In this document: in pieces, positions 43,346-55,382 of the stretch
Layout of the letters: each line of letters begins with the position of its first letter
Numbering within the stretch: position 1 is the stretch's first letter
Origin: Oreohelix idahoensis
Lineage: Eukaryota > Mollusca > Gastropoda > Stylommatophora > Oreohelicidae
Direction: 5' to 3'
Assembly: GCA_024509875.1 (NCBI GenBank)
Contig: JAMPIV010019863.1
Span: forward strand, 1-64,000
DNA length: 64,000 nt
Made by a program: the position numbers and the translations under genes
Notes under the pieces: generated by a model
Told to the model about the DNA's origin: nothing
The model's database searches: none
What the model saw: only the letters and a program-made list of their open reading frames with translations

Positions 43346-44309
43346 AGCTCCACAGCAATTTAATAAATTTGATACTAGAGAGCAGGGAAATAAAGGTAGG
43401 ACAAACTTTGAGCGGCCAAGAAATGACTATCGCGACAGAAACTCACAGTTCAATGACCAAAAGTTCAATGAAAGAAAACCGTTGAACCAAGGAAAAAGAT
43501 GGTGTAAATGGTGCAAGAAGGATAACCATAACACCGAATTTTGTAGAAGGAAACCTTCAAACATTGCTGCAATGAAGTCGGGGACGCAAAGATTAAAGGT
43601 TAATCCTAAGGGACAACAGGAACCTTATCACCCCCCAGTTTGTGAGGATGTTATTTGTAATGGGGTCACCATAAGGTGCCTTTATGATACAGGTTTGGAT
43701 TATGATTCAGTTGTGAAGTCTAGCCTAGTGGACCCAAGTCAGTATACCACAGAAACAGTGGAAATACAAGGGGCGACTAAGGACATACCACTCATGACAC
43801 TTCCCATCGCAAGGATAACGGTGAAAACTCGCTATGTGGAAGGAGAAATCAGAGCAGCAGTGATAGATGAACCAATCTACCCTCTGATATTGGGGTGTAG
43901 ATACGTCTTCTTGGGGAATCCCGAGAAACCTGTGATCATGGCGACAGTGCAGACCAGGTCACAGAAGAAGGAGGAAGAAGGTGAACCTATAAATGCTCAT
44001 CCAGAGGAGATGAGGAAGGCGCAGGCTGAGGATAGGACACTCAAGCCCTGTTTTAAAAAATTGCCCAAATGCCACACACCTCCGAGCAAGGGGGAATATT
44101 TCATGAAGAACAAACTATTATACAGGAAGACAGGAACTAGATCCACTGGTCACGGACAGTTAGTTCTTCCCAAGATATATAGGGCAAACTTAATAAGGAA
44201 CTTACATGTTGGAAAAGATGGTGACCATGAGAAAGTAGGTACCATCTGCCAAAAGATTGCTCGAAAATACTATTGGCCCGACGTAAATGTCGATGTTGAA
44301 AACTTGTAG
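43311..44309 (+). CDS. G2 zinc knuckle, aspartic protease and integrase zinc region
   Basis: 332 codons. The CCHC knuckle WCKWCKKDNHNTEFC is at about 43500-43545. The aspartic protease follows with D-T-G at 43686-43694 in CLYDTGLDYDSVV; G4 has DTGSD there, so a serine to leucine change follows the catalytic D-T-G here. Flap and C-terminal blocks are MTLPIARI and PLILGCRYVFLG. From about residue 225 comes the integrase N-terminal region HPEEMRKAQAEDRTLKPCF, GHGQLVLPKIYRANLIRNLH and KYYWPDVNVDVENL, ending at a TAG before the CxxC. Confidence 0.87.
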   Translation: MVLKKKHIDNFKAPQQFNKFDTREQGNKGRTNFERPRNDYRDRNSQFNDQKFNERKPLNQGKRWCKWCKKDNHNTEFCRRKPSNIAAMKSGTQRLKVNPKGQQEPYHPPVCEDVICNGVTIRCLYDTGLDYDSVVKSSLVDPSQYTTETVEIQGATKDIPLMTLPIARITVKTRYVEGEIRAAVIDEPIYPLILGCRYVFLGNPEKPVIMATVQTRSQKKEEEGEPINAHPEEMRKAQAEDRTLKPCFKKLPKCHTPPSKGEYFMKNKLLYRKTGTRSTGHGQLVLPKIYRANLIRNLHVGKDGDHEKVGTICQKIARKYYWPDVNVDVENL

Positions 44310-44760
44310 AAGCATGTGGCGTATTTCATGAGGGAACACCCACAAAGGGAAAATATGTGCAGGACCTAGAAACGCCACGGGGCAACTTTAGGCCTGAAAG
44401 GAAAACTAATTATACTCGGGTAGACAAAGTGGAATGGGAGCCCCCTTTTCACACCCAGTCTTCACTTGAATGGATTAACATGGCCACTATGCGAAGAGTA
44501 CAAAGAAGAAATTTTACCCAGGATAGGATGACAATCCCTCGGTCAGACTTATATAAACTGGAAGAACAGACAAGAGAGCGAAGATCTCTCATAAACAATC
44601 TTAAGTGGGGAGACAAACCCCAGAGAAAAAATTGGTAGTGGTCGATTTGTGAGTGATGATTCTAGGAAGAAAAGTCCTCATTATAAAGCTTCTAAGGGAC
44701 GGGACCAGACGGGTTCCATGAAAAATACGTATGATAAATTAAAGATCCAGATGTAGCTTT
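44310..44760 (+). pseudogene. G2 segment replacing the integrase core
   Basis: Open piece 44357-44638, then a frameshift. It encodes QDLETPRGNFRPE, VEWEPPFHTQSS, MATMRRVQ (44480-44503), KLEEQTRERRSLINNLKWG and, in the next frame, IGSGRF (44631-44648). It is homologous to the G1 and G4 segments at the same place and shows none of the D, D, E integrase motifs that G3 has. Confidence 0.8.
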
Positions 44761-44818
44761 ATTAAGGACCTGGACAGATGAGAAGGCGGAAGAGACTGTT
44801 ACCTCATCGTATCAATAT

Positions 44819-46411
44819 GTGAACGAACTGACCACTCGTTTGAAAGCTGGATGGAAACTGGCAAATGATAATTTGAAACAAGCCAGGAAGAAACATGCAG
44901 CATATTTTAATAGGAAGGCAAAGGACAGGGAACTGGCAGTCGGAGAGAAGGTGCTGCTTCTACTACCCGGAAGCCAGAATAAATTACAAATTGGTTGGCA
45001 AGGTCCATATACGGTTCTAGAGAAGGTGTCTAGAACAAACTATAAAATTGACAAAAAGGGGAAGGAAAAAGTTTATCATGTAAACCTGTTAAAGAAGTAT
45101 CTGGACAGACCACTCCAGGAAAGCACCCCCTTATTGACCTTGGCTATTGCAACCCAGATGCAAAAGGAACCACTCACCTCACATGAATACCCATTACATC
45201 CTTGTGAAACCGCAGCACAGGTAAAAGTCAGTAAGCACCTGACTAAAAACCAGAGGGAGAGAGTTCAACAGGTTCTGGAGGAACATACAGATGTATTAAC
45301 AGATAAACCAGGCCATACAAATTTGCTACAGTATGACATGAAACTGGTAGACTCAAACCCAATCTGTATGAGAGCCTATTCTATTCCGTTCGCGAAGGAG
45401 AAGGCATTGAAGGAAGAAATAGAGTATTTGTTGAAGGAGGGGATTATTTCGTACAGTGAATCATCTTTTAGTTCTAGTGTCGTTTTGTTGAGAAAACCGT
45501 CTGGGGAACACAGACTGTGCATAGATTACAGGAAACTGAATGCTGTCACAGAAGGACAAGTGGATCCATTACCAGACACAAAACAGTTATTTGCCAGACT
45601 GAACAAGGCAAAATACTTTTCAAAGGTGGATCTTAGTAAAGGCTATTACCAGATCCCAGTGAAGCCTGAAGTGAGACCTTATTTGGCTTTTAGCACTTCG
45701 GATGGACATTATGAATTCAATATGCTACCATTCGGACTGAAAAATGCTCCGAGTGTGTTTTCAAGGATGATGCGAAAATTGTTGGATCCCCTGAATAACC
45801 CATGTATCACGAATTTCATGGATGATATTCTCGTCGCCACAGAGACATTTGAAGAACACATTGAAGCTCTGGAGATGTTGTTTGATAGACTTCGGGAGGC
45901 GAATTTGACTGCTAGGCCAACAAAATGTTGTATTGGATGTAAAGAGTTGGAATTCTTGGGGCACACTGTATATCAGGGTAATATGACTCCTGATCCTAAG
46001 AACTTGGAAAAACTGCAGAGAGCACCTAGGCCACAAACAAAAAAGGACGTGCGATCATTCGTGTCGTTATGCGGATTTTATCAGAAATACATCAAAAATT
46101 TTAACGCTATTTGTGCTCCTCTGACTGATCTGACTCGCAAGGGACTTCCAGATAAAATTATTTGGACTGCACAATGTGAACTAGCGTTCCAAGAGTTAAA
46201 AGAAAAACTCACTAGCAAGCCTATTCTCAAACTGCCTGATTTGACACCGGACTTTGTCTTAAGAACCGATGCAAGTAATGTAGGACTCGGAGGGGCTTTG
46301 TTGCAAAGATCATCTTCACCTGATGGGGAACTGAAACCAGTCGCTTATGCAAGCCGCAACTTGAATGTCGGTGCAGATTTCCTCAGTCGGCACCCCTGTG
46401 ATCAAAATTAG
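44819..46411 (+). CDS. pol: G2 integrase C-terminus, RT and truncated RNase H
   Basis: 530 codons. Integrase C-terminal GPY region (LQIGWQGPYTVLEKVS) first, then RT with HRLCIDYRKLNAVTEG, KVDLSKGYYQIPV, LPFGLKNAPSVF and catalytic FMDD (about 45815-45826). RNase H begins LRTDASNVGLGGALLQ but jumps in frame from PVAYASRN to LNVGADFLSRHP: about 80 codons present in G1 are missing, including the STSEKECLAV and QTDHKPL blocks. RT looks intact; RNase H cannot be complete. Confidence 0.92.
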   Translation: MNELTTRLKAGWKLANDNLKQARKKHAAYFNRKAKDRELAVGEKVLLLLPGSQNKLQIGWQGPYTVLEKVSRTNYKIDKKGKEKVYHVNLLKKYLDRPLQESTPLLTLAIATQMQKEPLTSHEYPLHPCETAAQVKVSKHLTKNQRERVQQVLEEHTDVLTDKPGHTNLLQYDMKLVDSNPICMRAYSIPFAKEKALKEEIEYLLKEGIISYSESSFSSSVVLLRKPSGEHRLCIDYRKLNAVTEGQVDPLPDTKQLFARLNKAKYFSKVDLSKGYYQIPVKPEVRPYLAFSTSDGHYEFNMLPFGLKNAPSVFSRMMRKLLDPLNNPCITNFMDDILVATETFEEHIEALEMLFDRLREANLTARPTKCCIGCKELEFLGHTVYQGNMTPDPKNLEKLQRAPRPQTKKDVRSFVSLCGFYQKYIKNFNAICAPLTDLTRKGLPDKIIWTAQCELAFQELKEKLTSKPILKLPDLTPDFVLRTDASNVGLGGALLQRSSSPDGELKPVAYASRNLNVGADFLSRHPCDQN

Positions 46412-46498
46412 AGTAGTGGCAGACGTGAGGAGTAATTTTACCTATGTGTATCGCTGGTGTTGGAACTTGCCATAGGCATGTTTTCAAGTGGGGAGATG

Positions 46499-48752
46499 TG
46501 TAGTGAAATTGACAGAGATACAACGGTAAAATATCTCCAAAGATAACATTTAAGGATAAAAACATAATGCGTAGGCTGCGAATAGTACATGATCGCCTAG
46601 ACCGCGGGTCATCATCCTCCATAATAATTGACTTGCTAGACAGGAGGGGAACGGCGGATCAAAAAGGAAAAAAATATGACTGGAAAGATTGCGTGAGACT
46701 AGAAAGGCTAAGGAGACGCAATTGGGGGGGAAACGGAGAAAAGTCACGTTTCCCAAGTTGACATAAAAAGTAAGCAACTCGACAGAAGGGACCATAGATA
46801 TGTTACGCCACAGTCATTTATTGGACGCTTTTGCGCGATACCAAGCCCTTGATTTGAATTCAGCGGCTAAACGCAGATGTTCGAAATATTACAAAATTTA
46901 AAAAGTACTTTTTTCTTAATATTAATGTTAGGAATATAAAAAATTAGCTGGCCGGATGGCCTATTCTGAGCAGTGAACTAATATGGTCTTAATTTTACAA
47001 ACGGATAGATAATATTGAAGATAATGACAAAAGACAGTGTTGTTCACATCATCGACAGACTGTATTGAATCTAAAAGTGTCGCTAATTGCACAAAAAAAC
47101 ACGACCTCGAGACGCAAGTGTTCAAATCTACGTAGTATGGAAGAGAGGGACATTGGTGGTGACTGTGTCTAAAAATAACTTTTAACGACAAACTTTTGGA
47201 GGGGAGAGAAAGGTTGGTTCAAAAATCGAGTACAATTTTGTAGAAACACAAGTAGAGACGGACAGACTAACAGATAACCATCCATACTTGACTGAAGCAT
47301 GACTGAAATGACTTTAGTGTAGGAATTTGAAATTAAAATAAACCTAGGCAGTGATTGGCCACAGACAATCATATCATTAGCGCTCAGACGCGAAAGTGGG
47401 GCCATTCTTCAATAGTTGTTCAGTGATAGACACAGATTTTAAAGTGTGGTGATTTCCATATGAAAGAAAGTGTAATAAATTTAGGGACGCCATACTATAG
47501 CCAGCAGCTCAGCTGAGTTTTGCTAGCAATTCTGTGTTATTTATTCATAATCTGGTAAGATTGAAATTATTTCCTTATATATTTTGAATATTGTTTCATG
47601 TTCGAGTGATTTGATACTGCCATATCGAAATCTAGCCTTACAAACAAGTAGGGATTTGCTCTAGACCCCCCGCCCTAGTCAGGGTCTAGGGACCAACAAT
47701 GTACATAAACTCCAGCAAGGGTTAGGCAAGACAGATCAAGTGTTGGGAATAATGAAACATATTACCTATCCTCTTTTAGGGCAGACAACTAATAAATATT
47801 TTTCAGAATCTATAGTCTGGGAGGATCTATCTGATGTAAAACCACCATGGTAAATGTGCTGTTTGGTCAGAGAGATCTGACCTGTCTGTATGATGTGGTT
47901 GTTGTGTCAGTGTTGTGTCCAGACGTGGGTAGAGAATAGATTTTGACACATGGCCCATACTTTGATTGCAGAGCTGCGAGTTTCTGTTGTCAACAAAGCA
48001 GTGACTATTCAGTTGGTGACTTTACTCGAGTGTATCTGTGCAGTACTTGTGACAGAGACCACCATTATTGCCCGCCAGCACGGAGAGGTGGGACCATCAG
48101 TTTTCAGCACCAGAGCTACAACGACAAGATGAGTGAGCCTCTGGTCTGCTGGACTTTCACCAAAGCCCTTTAGTTACTAATACCCCATAAAATTCCCACC
48201 ATTTTCTGGACACTGTGTAGTCAATATAGACAGGTGTGATGAGGCCACCCCAACAGCACAAATATTAACTATCCTCCCAAGTAGATGACTACTAGAACAT
48301 TTTAATAAAACTAACTAGTATAGTACATATATATGTACACTATTGCATTTATGATATAATATTCCATGCATTTCTTTCATAATCTCTAAATCCTTTTAAG
48401 TTCTGGTCAACCTAAAAAATTGATCCAGAACAAAATAAATGTAATATAATTTTATCAAAAATTTTACACACGTGAGTTAGTTCAGTGTATTTTAACATTT
48501 ATTAATATTATTAGTCTTGTTAAATATCTGTGGGTATATCTATAACCTATTACACCACACTACATATCATAACCCTAGACACTTTACGTAGCCACATTCA
48601 TTAAAAAAAATTAAGTGTGAGGTCGTAGTGGTAGCAAGAAAGGCCTTCTGACAATTCTCAACTACATTTTATCTCAGGAGCCTTCACAGCTGGCCTCATA
48701 CACTTACATTTAGTAATATCACCATCATACAATACCATCAAACACCACTACA
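46499..48752 (+). repeat. G2 3' LTR (2254 bp)
   Basis: Near-identical to 39850-42102. Ends CACCACTACA, followed by the CGTAC duplication. Confidence 0.95.
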
Positions 48753-48757
48753 CGTAC

Positions 48758-49994
48758 CCTGACACATATAAGCGCTACCTGTATGGTTTTAGTCAACTAC
48801 CTTCTTTTGTTATTATTCTTCACGCTTTTGTTTACAGAGTGTCTGAGACGGATAAGCCTTTCATCACATCTTTTCAAGCCAGTGTGATAAAATCACTCCT
48901 TTTGACACCCCGCTCAATTTCCTCTATTAAAAAAAACCTAGTAACGTAAATTTTCCGCTATAACCCCACTAGTAGATTTGAAAAATCGTTGAGGACAAAG
49001 GTCACACTGTTACTAAGAATTGGACACAGTATTTGAATTTTTTTCTACTATTATCGTTCACAAGGGTTACCACCCGCAAACGCATTCACCCCTCCTATTA
49101 TTTAGAGACAGGTTGTAACTATAAATAACTACAACATGTTTGAAATTTTTTTGCCCCAAGGCCATCGGTGGTCCAAGATTTGAATTAACTAATGCCAAGC
49201 ATACGATTCCCCACCCGCAATCACACGCATTTTTTCTCCACCCGCCCCAATATTGGTAAACGACTTCTAGACAGTTTGGCATCCGGCCAAAGCGTTGCTT
49301 CGTTTTCAAAGAACGGGCGAGAGGGAAAAAAGAGGGATTACCATGGAAAAAATTTAATCTAACTTGTGCATTGTGAAACTAAAACTAACGAACCAATTGT
49401 GTACAGGGTAGAGAAAGGGGCCAAGAAAACGTAGATAATGTAATGTATTCAAATAGAAGGAAATAAAAGGAAAGGACAGAAACGATAATATTGTTTATTA
49501 GAATACCATATTAATTCCTATAATATGTTATCTTGCTTTAGAGTAAAAGTATGTTGTTCTGAATAAAGAAAGAAGAAAAGTACAAAGATGAAAATTATGA
49601 TAAAGAAGTAAATGAAAACATACTGGCTAGATAAAGGACAATTGTCCGGTTAATAATCACTTTCAATTTTTAAAATAACTTTAATAATAACAACGGAGAT
49701 ATCGAAGAAAATAAAAAAAGGAAGACAGACAGACATACACAGTGGTAACCGCACAGCTTTGAAAATCTTCGGAGTTACATTTTAGGGGACGCGTTTTTGA
49801 ACAGTCAAATTGGCTTGACTTGATTTCATTGGTTGAGGTTAGTCTATGAAGAAGAGGGGATAAAACGAACGCTTTGCTAAGCATAAGTGCCACTTGAAAA
49901 AATATTTCATACAAGAAAGGTTAAGAGCAGACGCAGAGCAAATTTGTGACCAATTACCTTTGCAGTTTGGAAATTCGGCGATCTGAACTTGTGC
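48758..49994. other. unassigned, with a strong acceptor-like sequence
   Basis: Right flank of G2. The pyrimidine-rich tract ending TTTTGTTTACAG at about 48837 is a good splice-acceptor match, and the frame continuing the G2 target ORF is open to 48946. The remainder to 49994 is AT-rich with no recognised feature. Confidence 0.35.
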
Positions 49995-49999
49995 CATTG

Positions 50000-51962
50000 T
50001 GTGATAAACGAGCGCAAAGGCCTTTTTGCTCCATCTTTTCCTACATTTTTCATATTGTATTTTCTCCGACATTTGCTCTTTCATCCCATATTTGCGACCC
50101 ACATTTGCTATTTCATCGTTGTGATTACTCGCGACCGGTATCTAGAGAACCACATTTGTTCTTTCAATTATCGTTTGAAGCCCACATTGCATCGTGATAA
50201 ATCTGGTGAAAACACATCTGGTCATCCTAATCAAACATCTGGGCATGCTGTAATTTCTGTGACACCACATTGGACGCCCATATTGGCCAGGGGAAAACGT
50301 CTCATGCTGTAATGGTGTTATCTTAGGTCGGCCGCTGTTCAGACAAGCGTTGGGTTACCACATTGGACGCCCACCTTGGCCAGGTGAACAATAAACAATC
50401 AGAGGTCAAACTACACCCACGTTTGGACTGACAGGGGACAAGAGCGATCCTGTGAATGAGTGACCAGAGGGGCCATTAAGGATTGGTTGGTATGGGCGGA
50501 GCCAGATGTCGGATCCAGAAACCCATATTGGACTAGCAGAAATATAATCTACTGCGTAGCTTGCAAGAGGAAGGAGTCCAGTTTTTTACATTGTGAGGAA
50601 GAGATTAATCCCAAAAACGCCTAGCCTAATACACGTGTTTATTCAGAGTGGATATAATTCAGTTCTGTGATGAATTGTGTTCTTAAAGGATTTTGCGAAG
50701 GGAAAAGAAGTTCATCAGAAGTCTGAGTCTACACGCAACGTGTCTGACGTCTAACCAGAAATAAGTTATCAAAAACGGACATTTGGCTAGCAGAATTCGC
50801 CATAGGACATCTTTCATTCCTCAATTAAACAGGAATATTGTCTCACCCACAAGTCAGAAGGTGGACGCAGCATTTTTCGTCACCATATACTGCTTGCTCA
50901 CAAGTTCAATACATCGTTATCACAAGTTCAATACAGAGTCATCATAAATTCAAATCACTCGAAAGATCATTATTATCTGAAGTCAAGCAAAAGAGCTCAA
51001 AAGAGGAATCGCATATTTATAGCAAGGCAACACCCTCTTAAGCGCATTCTATGAAGCAGACTATATATATTTTATGAATCACGACTACATATGCAAGGTT
51101 ATGAGTCTACATATCACTAACATTTCGTGAAAATATCCAGTCTGGCCAGTACCCTCGGGAGATTAGACAACAGACCTTTTATTCATATGACAGTTATTAA
51201 CTGTTGATCAACACTACAGAGATATACTCAAACAGTGAAGGAATATACATAGATATCTCGTCAGCGTTCTCCGTACGACAACAATATTCATCAGGACGTC
51301 CTCGGCTTAGAGATACCCCACTCGACATAACGTATAACAACTTGGGACATTTTATGCATACATGTGAATCCTCATATCTAGGAGAAGCATTTAGAGACAC
51401 ATGAACTGTGTAGAGTACTCACCATTTTGGTAACACGTATCATATCATATCACATCATCATTTCACTTTACACCAGTTCATTCTTAATTAACTATTACTT
51501 AATTAACTGCAATTTTATTATCTCATCTGTGTGTTTTGTGTGAATCGTCTTTCACCATCATCACGTTCTAACCATTACTAACCCTATATGTGTGGATATT
51601 TCATTAATAAACCCAACGATCGGTTGATCATTATCAAGAGTTTGTTAATGTATCACTCGTGCTGTCGGTGTTACATATTCACCTATAGGAACCTTTCTCT
51701 ACTCAGATGAGGTTGGGGGCTTTTTCTTTACGGGATCTAAGGGCAGAAACTAAGGTCGTGGGGAAACAGAACTCTTTCCATAATTAATTAGAAAACACTG
51801 TCTAGTGGAAAGCATTCGCATTCCTGTCTTCTTGTCCCTATCTCGAATAGGTCTTTTTTCTTTCTTAACGAGCCAATTTCTAGAGACCTTATATCTAATA
51901 TCTCATAGACTATTCCTTGCAAAAACTACTGTTGTAGTTGCCCCAGTACTCACCACACGACA
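50000..51962 (+). mobile_element. solo LTR of the G3 family (1963 bp)
   Basis: Begins TGTGATAAACGAGCGC and ends CACCACACGACA, flanked by an exact 5-bp duplication CATTG (49995-49999 and 51963-51967). It matches, inverted, the 3' LTR of G3 (57488-59646). A solo LTR with its own duplication is the usual product of LTR-LTR recombination. It contains two ACCACATTGGACGCCCA-type copies around 50260 and 50355. Confidence 0.93.
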
Positions 51963-51967
51963 CATTG

Positions 51968-53328
51968 ATCGCTAGTTAACCTTATACTTGTGAAATATTT
52001 TATTGATTGCGGTAAGATGAACAATTTTTTGATGTATTTATATTATTATTAATATGTAGAGGCCAACCCAGATAGGGTGCCCACAAATTTTGGTTGTACG
52101 ACATTTGCCTTTGTGGAAGCTTGCTACATACTAGGAGCACAGGCTTGCCTAAGTAGACTTATGAAGCAAATAAAAGTACATTGTGTTGGAAATGGATATA
52201 TAAAATATTAAGACTGTAAGACCAGAAAGCCACTGGCAGTCTACTGCAGATCACAGTGCTATAATAATTTTGAAAAATAAATAGAATGTCATACTACCTG
52301 AGTTAACAACTCACTAGAGAGAAAAGAAAAGATTGTACCCCAGATGATGATACTGCCGATAACAGAGATTATAGTGACAGGGGCGTTGAAACCATGTGGG
52401 AAGAAGAAGATACCCCTTGAGTATGAAGCAGTCACAATTAAAATTAGGGACTGTAGCTAATTTGGTTAGCTCTTTATCTGATTACAACACATGTTTAATG
52501 ATGTTTAATTGTTAGTGACGGAGATACATAACTAGAGTACTTAGAGAGGATTGTTCCTCTTGTTGCAGAGTTGAGTCATATATTACCCAGTGAGCCAAAA
52601 CCTGGAGCTGCAGAGTTCGAAGCCCCATGCTGGGTGTTTGAATGTGAAGTCTTATCTGCCTCCAGAGAACACTGTAGTGAACGAGTGTATATTTCGAGCA
52701 CGTAATCTATCTTCAAAGGAACCACAAGATAAGCCATAAGATTGCGGGCTTATGTCAATTCATCACGTTGTATTCTCCACACGTATAATAAACTGTTTTG
52801 TGATATGATGCGACACCCAATCCTTCCAAGTAGTGACACTTCATAGGACAGTATCGTTTCAGCAGGGAAGAAAATTCTATAAACATTATAGTAGTGACAT
52901 TTATGGACAAGATGTCCTTCCTATTTATTTAATGTTGTACATAAACACACTTCTTTTAAGTTTTAAACATTCCTGTCCCAGAAGATTTGCGGTACAGGAA
53001 ATTAAAATTGTAACATAATATTTCAACGTTATCCCCAGTCTTGTTGATTTACTTTTCATTAAGTTAACGTTGTGGTTGTTATTTTCAGGCATTTATCACT
53101 ACATTTACATTACTCTAGACACGGAGCCATATAACAAACATCCCACAATAGATATAAAAATATTGCACAGCATGAGATCTGAGGGAGGTAGCGTTAGGTC
53201 CCCTGAGAACTCATCAACACCATTTTCATCTATTAGACTCAGGGTCTTACATAGCTTGACCTCACGCTTAGACACATACATTTGCATTTAGATAACATCA
53301 ATAACCTCCCCGGTGTAAATTCACCACA
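51968..53328 (+). repeat. G4 5' LTR, 3' portion
   Basis: Ends TTCACCACA at 53328 like G1, followed by TATATTGGGGTCCTG, the same primer-binding arrangement. The end of the LTR shares short blocks with the G1 and G2 LTR ends. Its 5' limit was not found. By the 2.25-2.4 kb length of sibling LTRs it may start before 50000, with the solo LTR inserted into it. Confidence 0.6.
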
Positions 53329-53515
53329 TATATTGGGGTCCTGTTCCGGGATTTGAATTTATTGTAACATCATAGATCCAGGGTAGCCCCATTGTAATAA
53401 AGTTTATAACATTAATCAGTGTGGAGAATTGAATGAATTGTCATAGCCCATAGTTAATTAGAAATATTTGTTAGCTATTACAGTTGGATTAATTAAATTT
53501 GGTGTAAGATAAAAG

Positions 53516-54473
53516 ATGGCAGACTTGGCCAAATTCAGATCTGCTGCAGTGCAGATTGCAAAGGAAATGGGAATGGAGGGGCAAATTCTGATTCAGAATG
53601 TGACTTCAGAATGTGATAAGTTTATTGAAAGGGAAGATAGGAGATTAGCAGAAGAGAAGCGATTACAATTAGAGGATGCTAGGGAGGTTAGGAAATTGGA
53701 GGCTGATAGGGAGGCTGAAATTAAAAGATTACAGTTAGAGGAAAAGAAGTTAGAGGCTGCAAAGGAAAAAGAAGAAAAGAGATTACAGATGGAAGCAGAG
53801 GACAAACGATTGCAAAGGGAGCACGAACTAAGGCTAAAAGAATTGGAATTGCAAAGCCATGCTCCAGAGAATGGTAACAGCCCATCTACCTCTGATGCTA
53901 GTGCAACTCAGGGAGCCCCTAACTTGGCAATGAACTTCCATTTAGACCCCTTTGTAGAAAAAGAGGATGACATTGAGTCCTTCCTCTCTAGATTTGAAAG
54001 ACTAGCTAGAAATTATGGTTTGGAGAGGGAAAAATGGAGTTTGAAATTATCCCAAGGGCTTAGGGGAGCATCTTACGAAGTGTTCTCAAAGTTGAGCAAA
54101 GACGATCAGGAAGACTATGACATTAAAACAGGCTCTTCTAGTTAGGTACGAGAAGAATGGGGAATTTTATAGGAAGAGATTTAGAAATGCAAAGCTCCTA
54201 TCTGGGGAGACCTACCACCAATTCTCTGCCAGGTTGGAAACCTACTTGGAGAAATGGACTGCTCTGGGGAAAACCCAAGATCTTAAGGAAATGATCATGA
54301 TTGAGCAATTGAGAGAGTCCATGGCTCCAGACCTGCGAAAGTTTCTCATGGAACAAGGTGCAGAGAGGTTGGGCGAGGTGCTAAATGTCGCTGAGAGGTA
54401 TCAGGCAGCCCAGTCAGAAGTAGCTGGAGCAAAGAAGAAACAGGTAGAACATAATAAAGCCCTCCAAAACTAG
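53516..54473 (+). pseudogene. gag: G4 Gag, frameshifted
   Basis: Starts MADLAKFRSAAVQIAKEMG. The charged coiled coil is at residues about 40-125; the capsid begins FHLDPFVEKEDDIESFLSRF. At about 54120 two bases are missing relative to G2, so the capsid continues in 54117-54473 (LLSGETYHQFSARLETYLEK) to a TAG at 54471. G1, G2 and G4 break at different sites, which argues against programmed frameshifting. Confidence 0.88.
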
Positions 54474-55382
54474 AATAAATTTGACAGTAGAGATCAAGAA
54501 AACAAAGGTAAACCCAACTATGATAGGCCAAGATTTGACCTTAGAGATAGAAACCCGCAATACAATGAAAGGAAACCCTACAGATCTGATGGCAAGTATT
54601 GTAAAATTTGCAAGCTAAATAACCATAATACAAAAGACTGTAGGAAGAAAAATAACCCTCCACATTACGCTGCATGCCTTAAAACAGGAAATAAGGGACA
54701 GAAGGACAAGCCTGCTGGACAGCAGGAACCTTATCATCCCCCTGTATGTGAAGAAGTAGTATGTAATGGGGCCACTATTAAGTGCCTTTATGATACTGGA
54801 TCGGATTTTGACTCAGTCGTGAGTTCTCACCTGGTGCACCCTGACCAATATAGCACAGAAACCGTGGAAATACAGACGGCAACCAAGGAAGTAGAAACCA
54901 TGACACTTCCCATTGCAAGAATCAATGTAAAAACTCGCTATGTGGAAGGAGTGATTAGAGCAGCAGTGATAAACGAACCAATCTAACCACTGATATTGGG
55001 GTGTAGGTATGTCTTCTTGGGAAACCACAAAAGACCAGTGATCATGGCAACAGTACAGACCAGGTCACAATCAATGAAGGAGGAAGAAAACCCAGTAAAT
55101 ACTCATCCAGAGGAGATGAGGAAGGCACAGACTGAGGATAGGTCACTAAAGCCGTGTTTCAAGAAACTCCCGAAATGCCATACCCCTCCAAATAAAGGAG
55201 ACTTTTATATGAAGAACAAGCTAATGTATAGGAAGGCTGGAACTGGTCCAAATGGTCATGGACAGCTGGTATTTCCAACTTCATATAGGGAGAAAGTGAT
55301 AAAAAGATCACATGTTGCATCAGACGGTGTACATGAGAAAATAAGTACTACATGCCAAAAAATATCTATGTCATTCTATTAG
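54474..55382 (+). pseudogene. G4 zinc knuckle, protease and integrase zinc region
   Basis: CCHC knuckle CKICKLNNHNTKDC near 54602-54643. The protease catalytic D-T-G-S is at 54792-54803 in CLYDTGSDFDSVV, the best preserved active site of the group. A TAA at about 54985 interrupts INEPI-stop-PLILGCRY. The integrase N-terminal part follows (open 54996-55382: GHGQLVFPTSYREKVIKRSH), then a TAG in place of the tyrosine-tryptophan of the YYWP block. Confidence 0.85.

Larger units (their letters stand above)
39850..48752 (+). mobile_element. LTR retrotransposon G2 (gypsy-like, INT before RT)
   Basis: An 8.9-kb element with LTRs 39850-42102 and 46499-48752 and a perfect 5-bp target duplication CGTAC (39845-39849 and 48753-48757). 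A purine tract AAGTGGGGAGA precedes the 3' LTR. Order: Gag, CCHC knuckle, protease, integrase zinc region with replaced core, integrase C-terminus, RT, truncated RNase H. Confidence 0.95.

Noticed and set aside
52580..52660. Another tRNA-SINE head (GAGTTCGAAGCCC)
   Set aside because: Only a partial B-box match and no convincing A box, body or duplication.
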